64,000 bases of DNA. Source: VRUE01 sp963837695. Its GTDB lineage: Bacteria > Actinomycetota > Thermoleophilia > Solirubrobacterales > 70-9. Below are positions 24,797 through 32,935 of this stretch, piece by piece. How positions within the stretch are numbered: position 1 is the first letter of the stretch; each line of letters begins with the position of its first letter. Under the pieces are notes generated by a model that was not told the DNA's origin, ran no database searches, and saw only the letters and a list, made by a program, of their open reading frames with translations. The stretch covers positions 1,178,001 to 1,242,000 of the forward strand of contig CAWINZ010000005.1 in NCBI GenBank assembly GCA_963837695.1, in the 5' to 3' direction. The position numbers and the translations under genes are program-made.

Positions 24797-26092
24797 GTGT
24801 CCACCCGCGCCCCCCGTATCCCAGGCCGCCATGCGCACTGGTGGGTCGCGCGGCGGCGTTACGCGCTGCTTCGCGCCGGCGGCATCGCGGCGCTGCTGGC
24901 GGTGGTCGGTCCCGGCGTGCTGGCGGGCCTCTCCGACGACGACCCGGCTGGGATCGCCACCTACTCGATCCTCGGCGCCCGCTACGGCTATGAGCTGCTC
25001 TGGGTCCTCGCCGTCTCGACGGCGGCGCTGATCGTCTTCCACGAGGTCGGCGTGCGGCTCGGCATCGTCACCGGCAAAGGTCTGCTGACCCTGGTCCGGG
25101 AGCGCTTCGGCGGGCGTGCCGCCGCCTTCGTGCTCGCCGCTCTGGTCGTCGCCAACACGGGCACGATGTGCGCCGAGTTCGCCGGTGTCGCCGCCGGGAT
25201 GGACCTGCTCGGCGGGATGAGCAAGTACGCCAGCGTGCCCCTCGCCGCCGCGGGCGTATCGGCCTTGGTTCTGCGCGGCAGCTTCCGCTACGTCGAGCAT
25301 TTCCTCCTGCTGCTCAGCTCGATCTTCGTCTCCTACATCGTCGCCGGCCTGCTCGCCCACCCCGACTGGGGCGCCGCCGCCAGGGGCCTCGTCGTTCCCA
25401 GCATCCCGCTGAACCGCGATGCCGTGCTGGTCGCGGTGGCCACGGTCGGGACGACGCTGGCCCCCTGGGGGCTGGCCTTCATCCAGTCCTACGCCGTCGA
25501 CAAGCGCCTGCGGCTGAAGGACCTGCGCTACGAGCGCGCCGACGTCATCGTCGGCGCCGTCTTGACCGGCGTGATCGGCTTCTTCGTCGTCGTCGCCTGC
25601 GCCGCCACGCTGCACGTCAACGGCATCGACGTCAACTCCGCCGCCGACGCGGCCCGGGCACTGGAGCCGCTCGCCGGCAACGCGGCCGCGACCCTGTTCG
25701 GCGTCGGTTTCCTCGGCGCCGCCCTGCTGGCCGCGGCGATCGTGCCGCTCTCGACCGCCTACTCGGTGTCGGAGACCTTCGGCGCCCGCGCCGACGTCGA
25801 CGACAGCTTCGCCGAGGCGCGCACCTTCTACCTCAGCTTCGCCGCTGTGGTCGCCGTCGCCGCCAGCGTAGTCCTCATCCCCGGCGCCCCCCTGATCCAG
25901 ATTCTCTTCCTCTCCCAGGCGCTCAACGCCGTGCTGCTCCTGGTCTTCCTGCCCTTCGTCCGCTCCCTCGCCAAGGACCCCGAGCTGATGGGAGACAACG
26001 CCCTGGGGCGCTTCGACCGCATCGCGACCGCGCTGGCGCTGGCGGTGGTCGCCGCCTCGGTGCTCGCGCTCGGCGTGCTGGCGGTCCTCTGA
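24797..26092 (+). CDS. Nramp-family divalent metal transporter
   Basis: A 431-residue membrane protein with about eleven membrane segments and a GTG start. The Nramp helix-1 signature appears as VGPGVLAGLSDDDPAGIATY, with DDPAG in place of the common DPGN. VANTGTMCAEFAGVAAGMDL and VATVGTTLAPWGLAFIQSYA correspond to the helix 6 region and neighbours. Such proteins import manganese, iron or other divalent ions with protons. The DPGN to DPAG change and lack of a clear Met in helix 6 leave metal choice open; related proteins can be magnesium or non-metal carriers. It converges on the DUF47 gene with six bases between stops. Confidence 0.85.
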   Translation: MSTRAPRIPGRHAHWWVARRRYALLRAGGIAALLAVVGPGVLAGLSDDDPAGIATYSILGARYGYELLWVLAVSTAALIVFHEVGVRLGIVTGKGLLTLVRERFGGRAAAFVLAALVVANTGTMCAEFAGVAAGMDLLGGMSKYASVPLAAAGVSALVLRGSFRYVEHFLLLLSSIFVSYIVAGLLAHPDWGAAARGLVVPSIPLNRDAVLVAVATVGTTLAPWGLAFIQSYAVDKRLRLKDLRYERADVIVGAVLTGVIGFFVVVACAATLHVNGIDVNSAADAARALEPLAGNAAATLFGVGFLGAALLAAAIVPLSTAYSVSETFGARADVDDSFAEARTFYLSFAAVVAVAASVVLIPGAPLIQILFLSQALNAVLLLVFLPFVRSLAKDPELMGDNALGRFDRIATALALAVVAASVLALGVLAVL

Positions 26093-26098
26093 GGCGGC

Positions 26099-26716
26099 TC
26101 AGCTTTCCTTCAGGACCGAGTACCAGACCCGCTCCGCGACCGCCGCGAGTTCGTCGCCGGCGCGGGCCAGGCGCCGGTAGAGCTCGCGGCGCGTGGCGAG
26201 CTCGCGCGGATCCTCGGTTTTGACCAGGGCAGACATCGCGGCCCGGTAGGCATGCTGGAGGTGGCGCTGGTCCTTGACCGCCCGGTCGGCGGCGGCCGTG
26301 GCCGCGGGGCGGTCGCCCGTCTCGAGCAGTTCCAGGGCCTGCGCCAGCTGGCGCGTGCCGGCGGCGAGCTGGACGGCCATCTCCGCGATCGCCTCGTCGG
26401 GCGCGGTCTCCATCGCCTCCGCCTCGCCGACGGTGTTCTTCGCGTCGTTGAGGATTTCGTCGATGCCGCGCGAGAGCTCGAAGATGTCCTCCAGCTCGAG
26501 CGGAGTCGAGAAGGCATCGGTCAGCGCTTCGCGCAGCTCGCGCTTGCTCTTGTCCCCCCGGTGCTCGCACAGGCGCAGGCGTTCGGCCGCCGCGGCATCT
26601 CCGCGCGCCCAGGCGAGGAGCTCGTCCATCCCCTCGACCGTGATCGCGGCCTGTCGGCTGAGCATCCCCAGCACGTCTGCGGACCGCGGCAGGAACCAGT
26701 GCATGCGCTTGCTCAT
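26099..26716 (-). CDS. DUF47/PhoU-like phosphate transport regulator
   Basis: A 205-residue helical protein starting MSKRMHWFLPRSADVLGMLS. The stretch CEHRGDKSKRELREALTDAF and TPLELEDIFELSRGIDEILN is diagnostic of DUF47, PhoU-like proteins that accompany Pit transporters. The E..D..E..D helices probably bind metal clusters. The gene start overlaps the end of the pit gene by 4 bp, confirming a two-gene operon. It likely adjusts low-affinity phosphate uptake; the mechanism is not established. Confidence 0.9.
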   Translation of the reverse strand: MSKRMHWFLPRSADVLGMLSRQAAITVEGMDELLAWARGDAAAAERLRLCEHRGDKSKRELREALTDAFSTPLELEDIFELSRGIDEILNDAKNTVGEAEAMETAPDEAIAEMAVQLAAGTRQLAQALELLETGDRPAATAAADRAVKDQRHLQHAYRAAMSALVKTEDPRELATRRELYRRLARAGDELAAVAERVWYSVLKES

Positions 26717-27714
26717 ATCGCTCTCCAGATGAGCAGCATTATCGCTCCGAGCGTGGCCGCGGCGGGAAGGGTCAGGACCCAGGCGAGGGCGATCGCGCGG
26801 ACGACGGCCCAGCGCACGTGACGCCAACGCCGCCGTCCGCCGCCGACCCCGACGACCGAGGAGGCGACGACCTGCGTCGTCGAGACCGGGGCGCCGAGGT
26901 AGGTGGCGGGCAGGATCACGGCGGTCGAGGCGCTCTGGCTGGCGAAGCCGTCGAGCGGGGCGAGGCGGAAGATGCGACGGCCTATCGTGCGGATGATCCG
27001 CCAGCCACCCAGCGCCGTGCCCAGGGTGAGCGCGCCGCCGCAGACGAACTTCACCCAGAGCGGCACGGTGAGGGAGTCGATGTGGCCGCTCGCCAGCAGC
27101 AGCGCCGCGATCACGCCCATCGCCTTCTGGCCGTCGTTGGCGCCGTGGCCGAAGGAGAGGGCGGCCGACATCGCCCACTCGGCGCCGCGGATCGGCGCCT
27201 TGACGCGCTTGGTCGCGCGGCGCAGCAGACGCCTGTCGAGGCGGGAGAGGATCAGGCCGAAGCCCAATCCGAGGACCGGAGAGACGGCGAGCGCGATCAG
27301 CACGCCGAAGACGCCGACCGGCTTGTAGCCGTCGAGGCCTCCCCAGTTGACGGCGCCGGCGCCCGCCTCGGCGATCGCGGCGCCGGTCAGTCCGCCGACC
27401 AGCGCGTGGGCCGAGCTCGAGGGCAGGCCGCGCCACCAGGTGAGCAGGTTCCAGAGCGTCGCCGCGAGCACTCCGGAGCCGATCACCTCGATCGCCTGGT
27501 CGGGCGACACTTCGACGATCCCGGCGATCGTGTCGGCGACGGCCGTCCCCACCAGCAGCGCGCCGAGCATGTTGAACGTGGCCGAGAGGACGATTGCCTG
27601 TCCCGGCCGCGCGCCCCGCGTCGCGACCAGGGTGGCGATCGCGTTGGCGGCGTCGTGGAACCCGTTGGTCAGCGCGAAGGCGATGGAGAAGGCGATGGCG
27701 AGCGCCAGTTCCAT
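26713..27714 (-). CDS. pit: Inorganic phosphate transporter, Pit family
   Basis: A 333-residue membrane protein with the twin Pit signatures FALTNGFHDAANAIATLVAT near the N-terminus and SFGHGANDGQKAMGVIAALL in the second half, plus about ten membrane segments. Pit carriers import metal-phosphate complexes with protons. I start at ATG 27714 (MELALAIAFSIAFALTNG); an in-frame ATG at 27726 is equally possible. It is divergent from the histidine kinase gene 59 bases away and is followed by the overlapping DUF47 gene. Confidence 0.92.
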   Translation of the reverse strand: MELALAIAFSIAFALTNGFHDAANAIATLVATRGARPGQAIVLSATFNMLGALLVGTAVADTIAGIVEVSPDQAIEVIGSGVLAATLWNLLTWWRGLPSSSAHALVGGLTGAAIAEAGAGAVNWGGLDGYKPVGVFGVLIALAVSPVLGLGFGLILSRLDRRLLRRATKRVKAPIRGAEWAMSAALSFGHGANDGQKAMGVIAALLLASGHIDSLTVPLWVKFVCGGALTLGTALGGWRIIRTIGRRIFRLAPLDGFASQSASTAVILPATYLGAPVSTTQVVASSVVGVGGGRRRWRHVRWAVVRAIALAWVLTLPAAATLGAIMLLIWRAI

Positions 27715-27773
27715 GCCCGAGATCATCCACCCGATCCGGTATGCGTGCCGGCGCCCCGTCGTAGGCTTGACCG

Positions 27774-28928
27774 ATGCGCTGGCGCGAATGGTCACTTCGG
27801 CTCGGGGGCGAGCCGCCCCCGGTCTGGCTCGGCCTGCTGGCGACGCTCGCCGCGGTCGCGGCGAGCACGCTGGCCGTCTACCTGCTGAAGCCGATCTCGC
27901 CGGTCGTCTCGCTGGGCGTCGTCTACCTGCCGGCGATCCTGGCGATCTCGATCTTCTGGGGGCTGCGGCTGGGCCTGCTCGCCTCGGTCGCCAGTGTCGT
28001 CGCCTTCAACTTCTTCCACATCCCGCCGCTGCACCGCTTCACGATCGGCAGCGACCAGAACTGGGTCGCGCTCGGGGTCTTCGCGATCGTCGCGATCGGC
28101 AGCAGCGCCCTCGCCGGGTTGGCACGGGCACAGGCGCTTGAGGCGGAGCGACGGCGCGAGGACGCCGACCGAGCGCTGGCGGAGCTCGCGACGCTCTCCC
28201 GCGAGCGCGACCGGATGCAGGAGGAGATGGTCGAGGCCGAGGCGCTGCGCAGAAGCGACGAGCTGAAGACCGCGCTGCTGCGCTCGATCTCCCACGACCT
28301 GCGCACGCCGCTGACCTCGATCATCGCCGGCGGCACGGCGCTGGGCTCGGCGACGCTGACCGAGGCGGAGCGGGCGGAGTTGAGCGCGGCGATCGTCGCC
28401 GAGGGCGACCGGCTCTCACGCCTGGTCGAGAACCTGCTCGACATGTCGCGGCTGGAGGCCGGCAAGGCCGAGCCGCACCGCGAGCAGACCGACCTCGCCG
28501 AGGTGCTCGACGTCGCCCGCGAGGCGGTCGTCCGGCCCGAGATGGTGAAGCTGACCCTCGATCCCGCGTTGCCGACCGTGATGGCCGATGCCGCCCAGCT
28601 CGAGCGTGCCTTCGCCAACCTGCTCGAAAACGCGATCCGGCATGGTGGCGGCAGGCCGGTCACGGTGCACTCAAGGCTGGTCGGTGAGAGGATCGCGATC
28701 CGCGTGGTCGACCAGGGCCCGGGCATACCGGAGAGCGAGTGGGAGCGGATCTTCGAGCCGTTCCAGGGCGGGGCGGCAAACGGAGCGGCGGGGGGCTCGG
28801 GCCTGGGGCTGGCGATCGCCAGGGGCTTCGTCGAGGCCAACGGCGGCGAGATCGCGGTCGAGTCGGTGCTCGGCCAGGGGTCGAGCTTCGTCGTCGGCTT
28901 TCCGCGCGGCGAGCGAGCTGCCGCGTGA
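27774..28928 (+). CDS. Sensor histidine kinase with DUF4118 domain (KdpD kinase half)
   Basis: A 384-residue protein with a short N-terminus, three or four membrane segments (about residues 18-112) forming a DUF4118 domain as in KdpD, a coiled linker, then HisKA with the H box SISHDLRTPLTSIIAGG (His at about residue 177) and HATPase_c with NLLENAIRHGGG, VVDQGPGIPESEWERIFEPF and GSGLGLAIARGFVEANGG. It lacks the N-terminal KdpD and Usp sensor parts, which are encoded separately at 35018-36142. The stop overlaps the response-regulator GTG by 4 bp. It should phosphorylate that KdpE-like partner. Confidence 0.92.
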   Translation: MRWREWSLRLGGEPPPVWLGLLATLAAVAASTLAVYLLKPISPVVSLGVVYLPAILAISIFWGLRLGLLASVASVVAFNFFHIPPLHRFTIGSDQNWVALGVFAIVAIGSSALAGLARAQALEAERRREDADRALAELATLSRERDRMQEEMVEAEALRRSDELKTALLRSISHDLRTPLTSIIAGGTALGSATLTEAERAELSAAIVAEGDRLSRLVENLLDMSRLEAGKAEPHREQTDLAEVLDVAREAVVRPEMVKLTLDPALPTVMADAAQLERAFANLLENAIRHGGGRPVTVHSRLVGERIAIRVVDQGPGIPESEWERIFEPFQGGAANGAAGGSGLGLAIARGFVEANGGEIAVESVLGQGSSFVVGFPRGERAAA

Positions 28929-29605
28929 GCGGCGCCGCGCGGGTCCTCGTCTGCGACGACGAGCCACAGATCCTCCGCGCCCTCAAGGTCATCCTCCGCG
29001 ACGCGGGCTACGAGGCGGTTCCGGTTGTCAGCGGCGAGGAAGCGCTCGACAGCGCCGCGGTGAAGCCGCCGGCGGCGGCGATTGTCGACCTGATGCTGCC
29101 CGACATCGACGGGGTCGAGGTGACCGAGCGGCTGCGCGAGTGGAGCGAGATGCCGATCATCGTCCTCTCCGCGGTCGGCGAGGAGGAGGCGAAGGTGCGC
29201 GCCCTCGCCGCCGGCGCCGACGACTACGTGACCAAGCCCTTTGGCCCACCCGAGCTGGTCGCGCGGCTAGAGGCCGTGCTCCGCCGCGCCAAGCCGGAGG
29301 CCTCGGAGCCGACGATCGTCGCCGAGGGCCTCGAGATCGACCTCGCCGCGCGCAGCGTCCGCCGCGACGGAGAGCCCGTGCACCTGACCCCGACCGAGTT
29401 CGAGCTGCTCCGCACCCTCGCCCAAAACAGGGGCCGGCTGATGACCCACAGCGTTCTCCTGGCCGAGGTCTGGGGCCCCGCCTACGCTGACGATCTGCAG
29501 ATCCTCCGCGCCCACGTCGCCAACCTGCGCCGCAAGATCGAGCCTCCCGGCGGCCCCCACTACATACGAACCGATCCCGGCGTCGGCTACCGCTTCGCGG
29601 CGTAG
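28925..29605 (+). CDS. kdpE: OmpR-family response regulator, KdpE-like
   Basis: A 226-residue protein starting at GTG 28925. The receiver domain has the acidic pair in LVCDDEPQILRALKVILRDA, the phosphorylation Asp in AIVDLMLPDIDGVEV, Ser/Thr in IIVLSAVGEEEAKV and Lys in DDYVTKPFGPPEL. The C-terminal winged helix contains HLTPTEFELLRTLAQNRG and HVANLRRKIEP. The best match is KdpE, the activator of potassium-ATPase genes. It is co-translated with the kinase and lies about 0.7 kb upstream of the first kdp ORF, with a toxin-antitoxin pair between them. Confidence 0.92.
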   Translation: MSGAARVLVCDDEPQILRALKVILRDAGYEAVPVVSGEEALDSAAVKPPAAAIVDLMLPDIDGVEVTERLREWSEMPIIVLSAVGEEEAKVRALAAGADDYVTKPFGPPELVARLEAVLRRAKPEASEPTIVAEGLEIDLAARSVRRDGEPVHLTPTEFELLRTLAQNRGRLMTHSVLLAEVWGPAYADDLQILRAHVANLRRKIEPPGGPHYIRTDPGVGYRFAA

Positions 29606-29629
29606 TACATTGTGTATTCAATTGTGTAC
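29605..29629. promoter_or_regulatory. AT-rich operator before the phd-type antitoxin
   Basis: GTACA and TGTAC bound a 25-bp segment with the central palindrome CAATTG and two direct TTGTGTA repeats spaced 12 bp. It starts at the last base of the kdpE stop codon and ends nine bases before the antitoxin ATG. Its low GC content stands out. It probably combines the promoter with the autorepressor site of the toxin-antitoxin pair. Confidence 0.6.
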
Positions 29630-29638
29630 ACTAAGGCA

Positions 29639-29926
29639 ATGGCAAAGACCGTTCCCGTTCGTGAGCTGCGCAGCAATCTCAGCAGTCTGCTCGACGACGT
29701 CAGTGACCGGCGGGATCATGTGCTGGTGACTCGCAACGGCACCCCGGCTGCGGCCTTGGTGCCGATCGACGAGTACGAGGCGCTGGAGGAGACCGCCGAG
29801 GTTCTATCCGATCCCGATGCCCTGATCGCCCTGGAGGCCGGTCTCGCCGAGATCGGACGCGATGAAACGATCACCCTCGCCGAGCTTCGTGGCGAGCTGG
29901 CGGAACGTCGAGCCGCAGCCGGCTGA
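29639..29926 (+). CDS. Phd/YefM-family antitoxin
   Basis: A 95-residue protein starting MAKTVPVRELRSNLSSLLDD. The N-terminal VPVRELRSNLSSLLDDV and HVLVTRNGTPAAALVPIDEY form the Phd/YefM DNA-binding fold; the C-terminal half (EETAEVLSDPDALIALEAGL) would wrap the toxin. The start MAKTV is chosen over an upstream in-frame ATG because the latter lies inside the operator. The toxin gene begins three bases after its stop. Confidence 0.9.
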   Translation: MAKTVPVRELRSNLSSLLDDVSDRRDHVLVTRNGTPAAALVPIDEYEALEETAEVLSDPDALIALEAGLAEIGRDETITLAELRGELAERRAAAG

Positions 29927-29929
29927 TCG

Positions 29930-30193
29930 TTGGCCCGACTCGTCCTCGCCCGCCGGGCCCGTCGCGAGCTGCTTGCGTTCAACTGGCCTCTGATCGATGC
30001 GATCGAGGATGCACTGGGTCTGCTCGAGCGCGAACCGCAAGCTGGACATGCGCTCCGCGGCAAACTGCGCGGGCTCTACTCGCTGCGCGTTGGCGCCTAC
30101 AGGATTCTCTACCAGCTCACCGATGCCGAGCAGACGGTTCGGGTGGCCGCCATCCGCCACCGCGGTGTCGCCTACCGTGTCGATCCACGCTGA
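29930..30193 (+). CDS. RelE/ParE-family toxin
   Basis: An 87-residue protein with a TTG start (MARLVLARRARRELLAF). EREPQAGHALRGKLRGLYSL, RVGAYRILYQLTDAEQTV and RVAAIRHRGVAYR fit RelE-type mRNA interferases, with basic residues and the Tyr-Arg pattern (RVGAYRILY). With the preceding Phd-type gene it is a complete type II toxin-antitoxin unit placed between kdpE and the pump genes. Confidence 0.9.
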   Translation: MARLVLARRARRELLAFNWPLIDAIEDALGLLEREPQAGHALRGKLRGLYSLRVGAYRILYQLTDAEQTVRVAAIRHRGVAYRVDPR

Positions 30194-30272
30194 GTCATCG
30201 CCGTCAACTGCGCGTCTTCACAAGATCTGTATGCGCTGGGGCGCTGAGTTCATGCGGCCTTGACGCGAGGGG

Positions 30273-30416
30273 GTGCATGATGCCCCCGTCTTGTTCCCCC
30301 TTGCGGACATCTTTCCCGGTGGCGGCAGCCCCCTCGCTGACGTATTCGCGATAGCGATCTCAGTCGGACTCTTCGCCCTCGTCTACTGGGCGATCGACCT
30401 GATCGACCGGATATGA
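30273..30416 (+). CDS. Small membrane protein upstream of kdpF
   Basis: A 47-codon frame from GTG 30273 to TGA 30414-30416, with one hydrophobic segment (DVFAIAISVGLFALVYWAID) and a short basic end LIDRI. An in-frame TTG at 30291 is an alternative start. The stop overlaps the kdpF ATG (ATGA), indicating translational coupling. Small one-helix proteins of this shape commonly precede kdpF in actinobacteria and are usually unannotated. A role in Kdp assembly is inference. Confidence 0.6.
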   Translation: MHDAPVLFPLADIFPGGGSPLADVFAIAISVGLFALVYWAIDLIDRI

Positions 30417-30526
30417 GCGCTGTCGCACTGGCCACCCTGAGCGGCGCCGACGTCTTCGGCCTGGTCGCCTCGGCGCTCGTCTTCGCCTACCTGCTCTACG
30501 CGCTGCTGCGCGGGGAGAAGCTCTGA
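30413..30526 (+). CDS. kdpF: K(+)-transporting ATPase subunit KdpF
   Basis: A 37-residue one-helix protein: MSAVALATLSGADVFGLVAS, then an alanine/leucine-rich half ending LLYALLRGEKL. The location directly before kdpA (TGATG overlap at 30524-30528), the tiny size and the AYLLYALLRGE end are standard for KdpF, a lipid-like stabiliser of the KdpFABC complex. Confidence 0.85.
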   Translation: MSAVALATLSGADVFGLVASALVFAYLLYALLRGEKL

Positions 30527-32280
30527 TGGCGCAGGGCTGGCTGCAGGTAGCCATCTTCGTCGGGGTGGTAATCGCCCTCACGCCGCTGCTCGGCAAATAC
30601 ATGGCGCGGGTCTTCAGCGGCGAGCGTGTCTTCCTCAGTCCCGTCCTCGGCCCGGTGGAGCGGTTCACCTACAGGGTGCTGCGCGTCGACCCCAGCGAGG
30701 AACACGATTGGAAGGCATACTCGAAGAGCCTCGTCCTCTTCTCGGTCTTCTCCTGGATCGCGCTCTACCTGATCCTGCGCACCCAGGGCGTCCACCCCTT
30801 CAATCCCGAAGGCTTCCACTCGGGGCCCTGGGACGTCAGCATCAGCACCGCTTCCTCCTTCGTCTCCAACACCAACTGGCAGTACTACGGCGGCGAAACG
30901 ACGCTGACCTACTTCTCGCAGATGGCGGGGCTGACGGTGGAGAACTTCGTCACCCCCGCGGTCGGCATCTGCGTGCTGCTCGCCTTCATCCGCGGCATCA
31001 TCGGCCGCAGCGGCCCGGGCCTCGGCAACTTCTGGGCGGACCTGACCCGCAGCCTCTATTACGTGCTGCTGCCGCTCTCGGTGATCGTCGGCCTGATCCT
31101 CGTCTCCCAGGGCGTGGTGCAGACGCTCTCCGGCGCCAGCATCGCCACGACCGTTCAGGGCGCTGAACAGGCGCTGGCGATGGGCCCGGCCGCCTCGCAG
31201 ATCGCGATCAAGCAGCTCGGCACCAACGGCGGCGGCTTCTTCAACGTCAACTCGTCGATGCCGTTCGAGAACCCGAACCAGCTGACCAACTTCATCGAGC
31301 TGCTCTCGATCGTCCTCATCCCCGCCGCCCTCACCTACACCTACGGGAAGATGGTCGGCCGCCAGCGCGAGGGCTGGTCGATCTTCGCCGCGATGCTGGC
31401 GATCTACCTCGCCTTCGTGATCGTGATCATCCCCGCCGAGCAGCACGGCACGCCCGCCGAGCACGCCGCCGGCACGCCGACCACGGCGATCGCCGGCTCG
31501 ACCGGCGGCAACCTGGAAGGCAAGGAGCAGCGCAACGGCATCACCGAGTCGGCGCTCTGGGCGACGACGACGACGGTCACCTCCAACGGCTCAGTCAACT
31601 CCGCCCACGACTCCTACACCGGCCTCGGCGGCCTGGTCCCGATGTCGGGGCTCGGCACCAGCGAGGTCGTCTTCGGCGGCGTCGGCACCGGCCTGTACTC
31701 GATGCTGCTCTACGTCCTGCTCGCGGTCTTCATCGGCGGGCTGATGGTCGGCCGAACGCCGGAGTACCTGGGCAAGAAGATCCAGGCCAGGGAGATCAAG
31801 CTGATCTCGCTCGGCATCCTGGTCACCCCGCTCGCGGTCCTCGTGACCACGGGGCTGGCGATCGCGACCCGGGCGGGGATGCGGTCGATCTACCAGGCCG
31901 GGCCGCAGGGCTTCTCGGAGACCCTCTACGCCTACCTCTCGCAGGCCAACAACAACGGCTCCGCCTTCGCCGGCTACACCGGCTTCATCCAACCCAACGC
32001 ACCCGGCAACGTCGAAGCCTACGGGATCTCCTTCGCCGATCTGCTCGGCGGCGCGACGATGACCCTCGCCCGCTTCCTGCCGATCATCCTCATCCTCGCC
32101 GTCGCCGGCTCGCTCGCCGGCAAGAAGGTCTCGCCGGCCGGCCCGGGCACGATGCGCACCGACACCCCGACCTTCGTGATCCTCCTCGTCGGCGTGATCG
32201 TCCTCGTCGGCGCCCTCACCTTCTTCCCCGCCCTCCTGCTCGGCCCGATCGTGCAGAGCCTGACCACCCAACTCTTCTGA
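30526..32280 (+). CDS. kdpA: K(+)-transporting ATPase subunit A (KdpA)
   Basis: A 584-residue membrane protein that forms the potassium-selective pore of the Kdp pump. Selectivity-filter loops are visible as SSFVSNTNWQYYGGETTLTY, KQLGTNGGGFFNVNSSMPFE, MSGLGTSEVVFGGVGTGLYS and SQANNNGSAFAGYTG, one per pore repeat. The length is close to the usual 560. It is the first large gene of the pump operon and is followed one base later by kdpC rather than kdpB. Confidence 0.96.
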   Translation: MAQGWLQVAIFVGVVIALTPLLGKYMARVFSGERVFLSPVLGPVERFTYRVLRVDPSEEHDWKAYSKSLVLFSVFSWIALYLILRTQGVHPFNPEGFHSGPWDVSISTASSFVSNTNWQYYGGETTLTYFSQMAGLTVENFVTPAVGICVLLAFIRGIIGRSGPGLGNFWADLTRSLYYVLLPLSVIVGLILVSQGVVQTLSGASIATTVQGAEQALAMGPAASQIAIKQLGTNGGGFFNVNSSMPFENPNQLTNFIELLSIVLIPAALTYTYGKMVGRQREGWSIFAAMLAIYLAFVIVIIPAEQHGTPAEHAAGTPTTAIAGSTGGNLEGKEQRNGITESALWATTTTVTSNGSVNSAHDSYTGLGGLVPMSGLGTSEVVFGGVGTGLYSMLLYVLLAVFIGGLMVGRTPEYLGKKIQAREIKLISLGILVTPLAVLVTTGLAIATRAGMRSIYQAGPQGFSETLYAYLSQANNNGSAFAGYTGFIQPNAPGNVEAYGISFADLLGGATMTLARFLPIILILAVAGSLAGKKVSPAGPGTMRTDTPTFVILLVGVIVLVGALTFFPALLLGPIVQSLTTQLF

Positions 32281-32281
32281 T

Positions 32282-32935
32282 ATGCGCCGCACCGTAATCA
32301 CCTCGATACTCGCCGTGATCGCCTTCACGCTGATCTTCGGCCTTGCCTACCCGCTGGCGATGACCGGCATCTCGCAGGTCGTCTTCTCCGGCAAGGCCGA
32401 CGGCTCGAAGGTCACGGTGAACGGACAGCTGGTCGGCTCGAGCCTGATCGGCCAGTCGTTCTCCCGGCCCGTGATCGGCAAGAACGGCAAGCCGAAGCTC
32501 GACGAAGAAGGCGAAGAAATCCTCGCCCCCGACAAGCGCTACTTCCAGCCGCGCCCCTCGCAGTCTGGCTACTCCGCCAACGCCACCTTCTTCAGCAACT
32601 CCGGCCCCAACAGCGTCGAAGAGCGCGAAGCGGTGCGGGAAAACCTCGCCGCCTACGTCAAGCTCAACAAGCCCTACGACAAATCGCTGACCAAGGCCGA
32701 CGTGCCGGTCGACGCGATCACGATGTCGGCCTCCGGCGTCGACCCCGAAATCTCCGAAGCGAACGCGGGGATCCAGGCACATCGGATCGCCGCCGTTCGC
32801 CGGCTGTCCCTGAGCAAGGTCGAAGACCTGATTTCGGCCCATACCAATGGCCGCTTCCTCGGCGTCTTCGGGGAGCCCGGCGTAAACGTCCTGCAACTCA
32901 ACCTCGCACTCGACGAAGAGGCGCCGATCAAATGA
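32282..32935 (+). CDS. kdpC: K(+)-transporting ATPase subunit C (KdpC)
   Basis: A 217-residue protein with one N-terminal membrane helix (residues 7-30) and an extracytoplasmic domain with GSSLIGQSFSRP, YFQPRPSQSGYSANATFFSN, SGPNSVEEREAVRENL, DAITMSASGVDPEISEANA and LGVFGEPGVNVLQLNLAL, all KdpC hallmarks. An insertion around residues 66-83 (KNGKPKLDEEGEEILAPDK) is longer than in E. coli. KdpC helps potassium and ATP binding. It lies before kdpB, the reverse of the usual A-B-C order, and overlaps it by 4 bp. Glu codons are GAA-rich. Confidence 0.95.
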   Translation: MRRTVITSILAVIAFTLIFGLAYPLAMTGISQVVFSGKADGSKVTVNGQLVGSSLIGQSFSRPVIGKNGKPKLDEEGEEILAPDKRYFQPRPSQSGYSANATFFSNSGPNSVEEREAVRENLAAYVKLNKPYDKSLTKADVPVDAITMSASGVDPEISEANAGIQAHRIAAVRRLSLSKVEDLISAHTNGRFLGVFGEPGVNVLQLNLALDEEAPIK

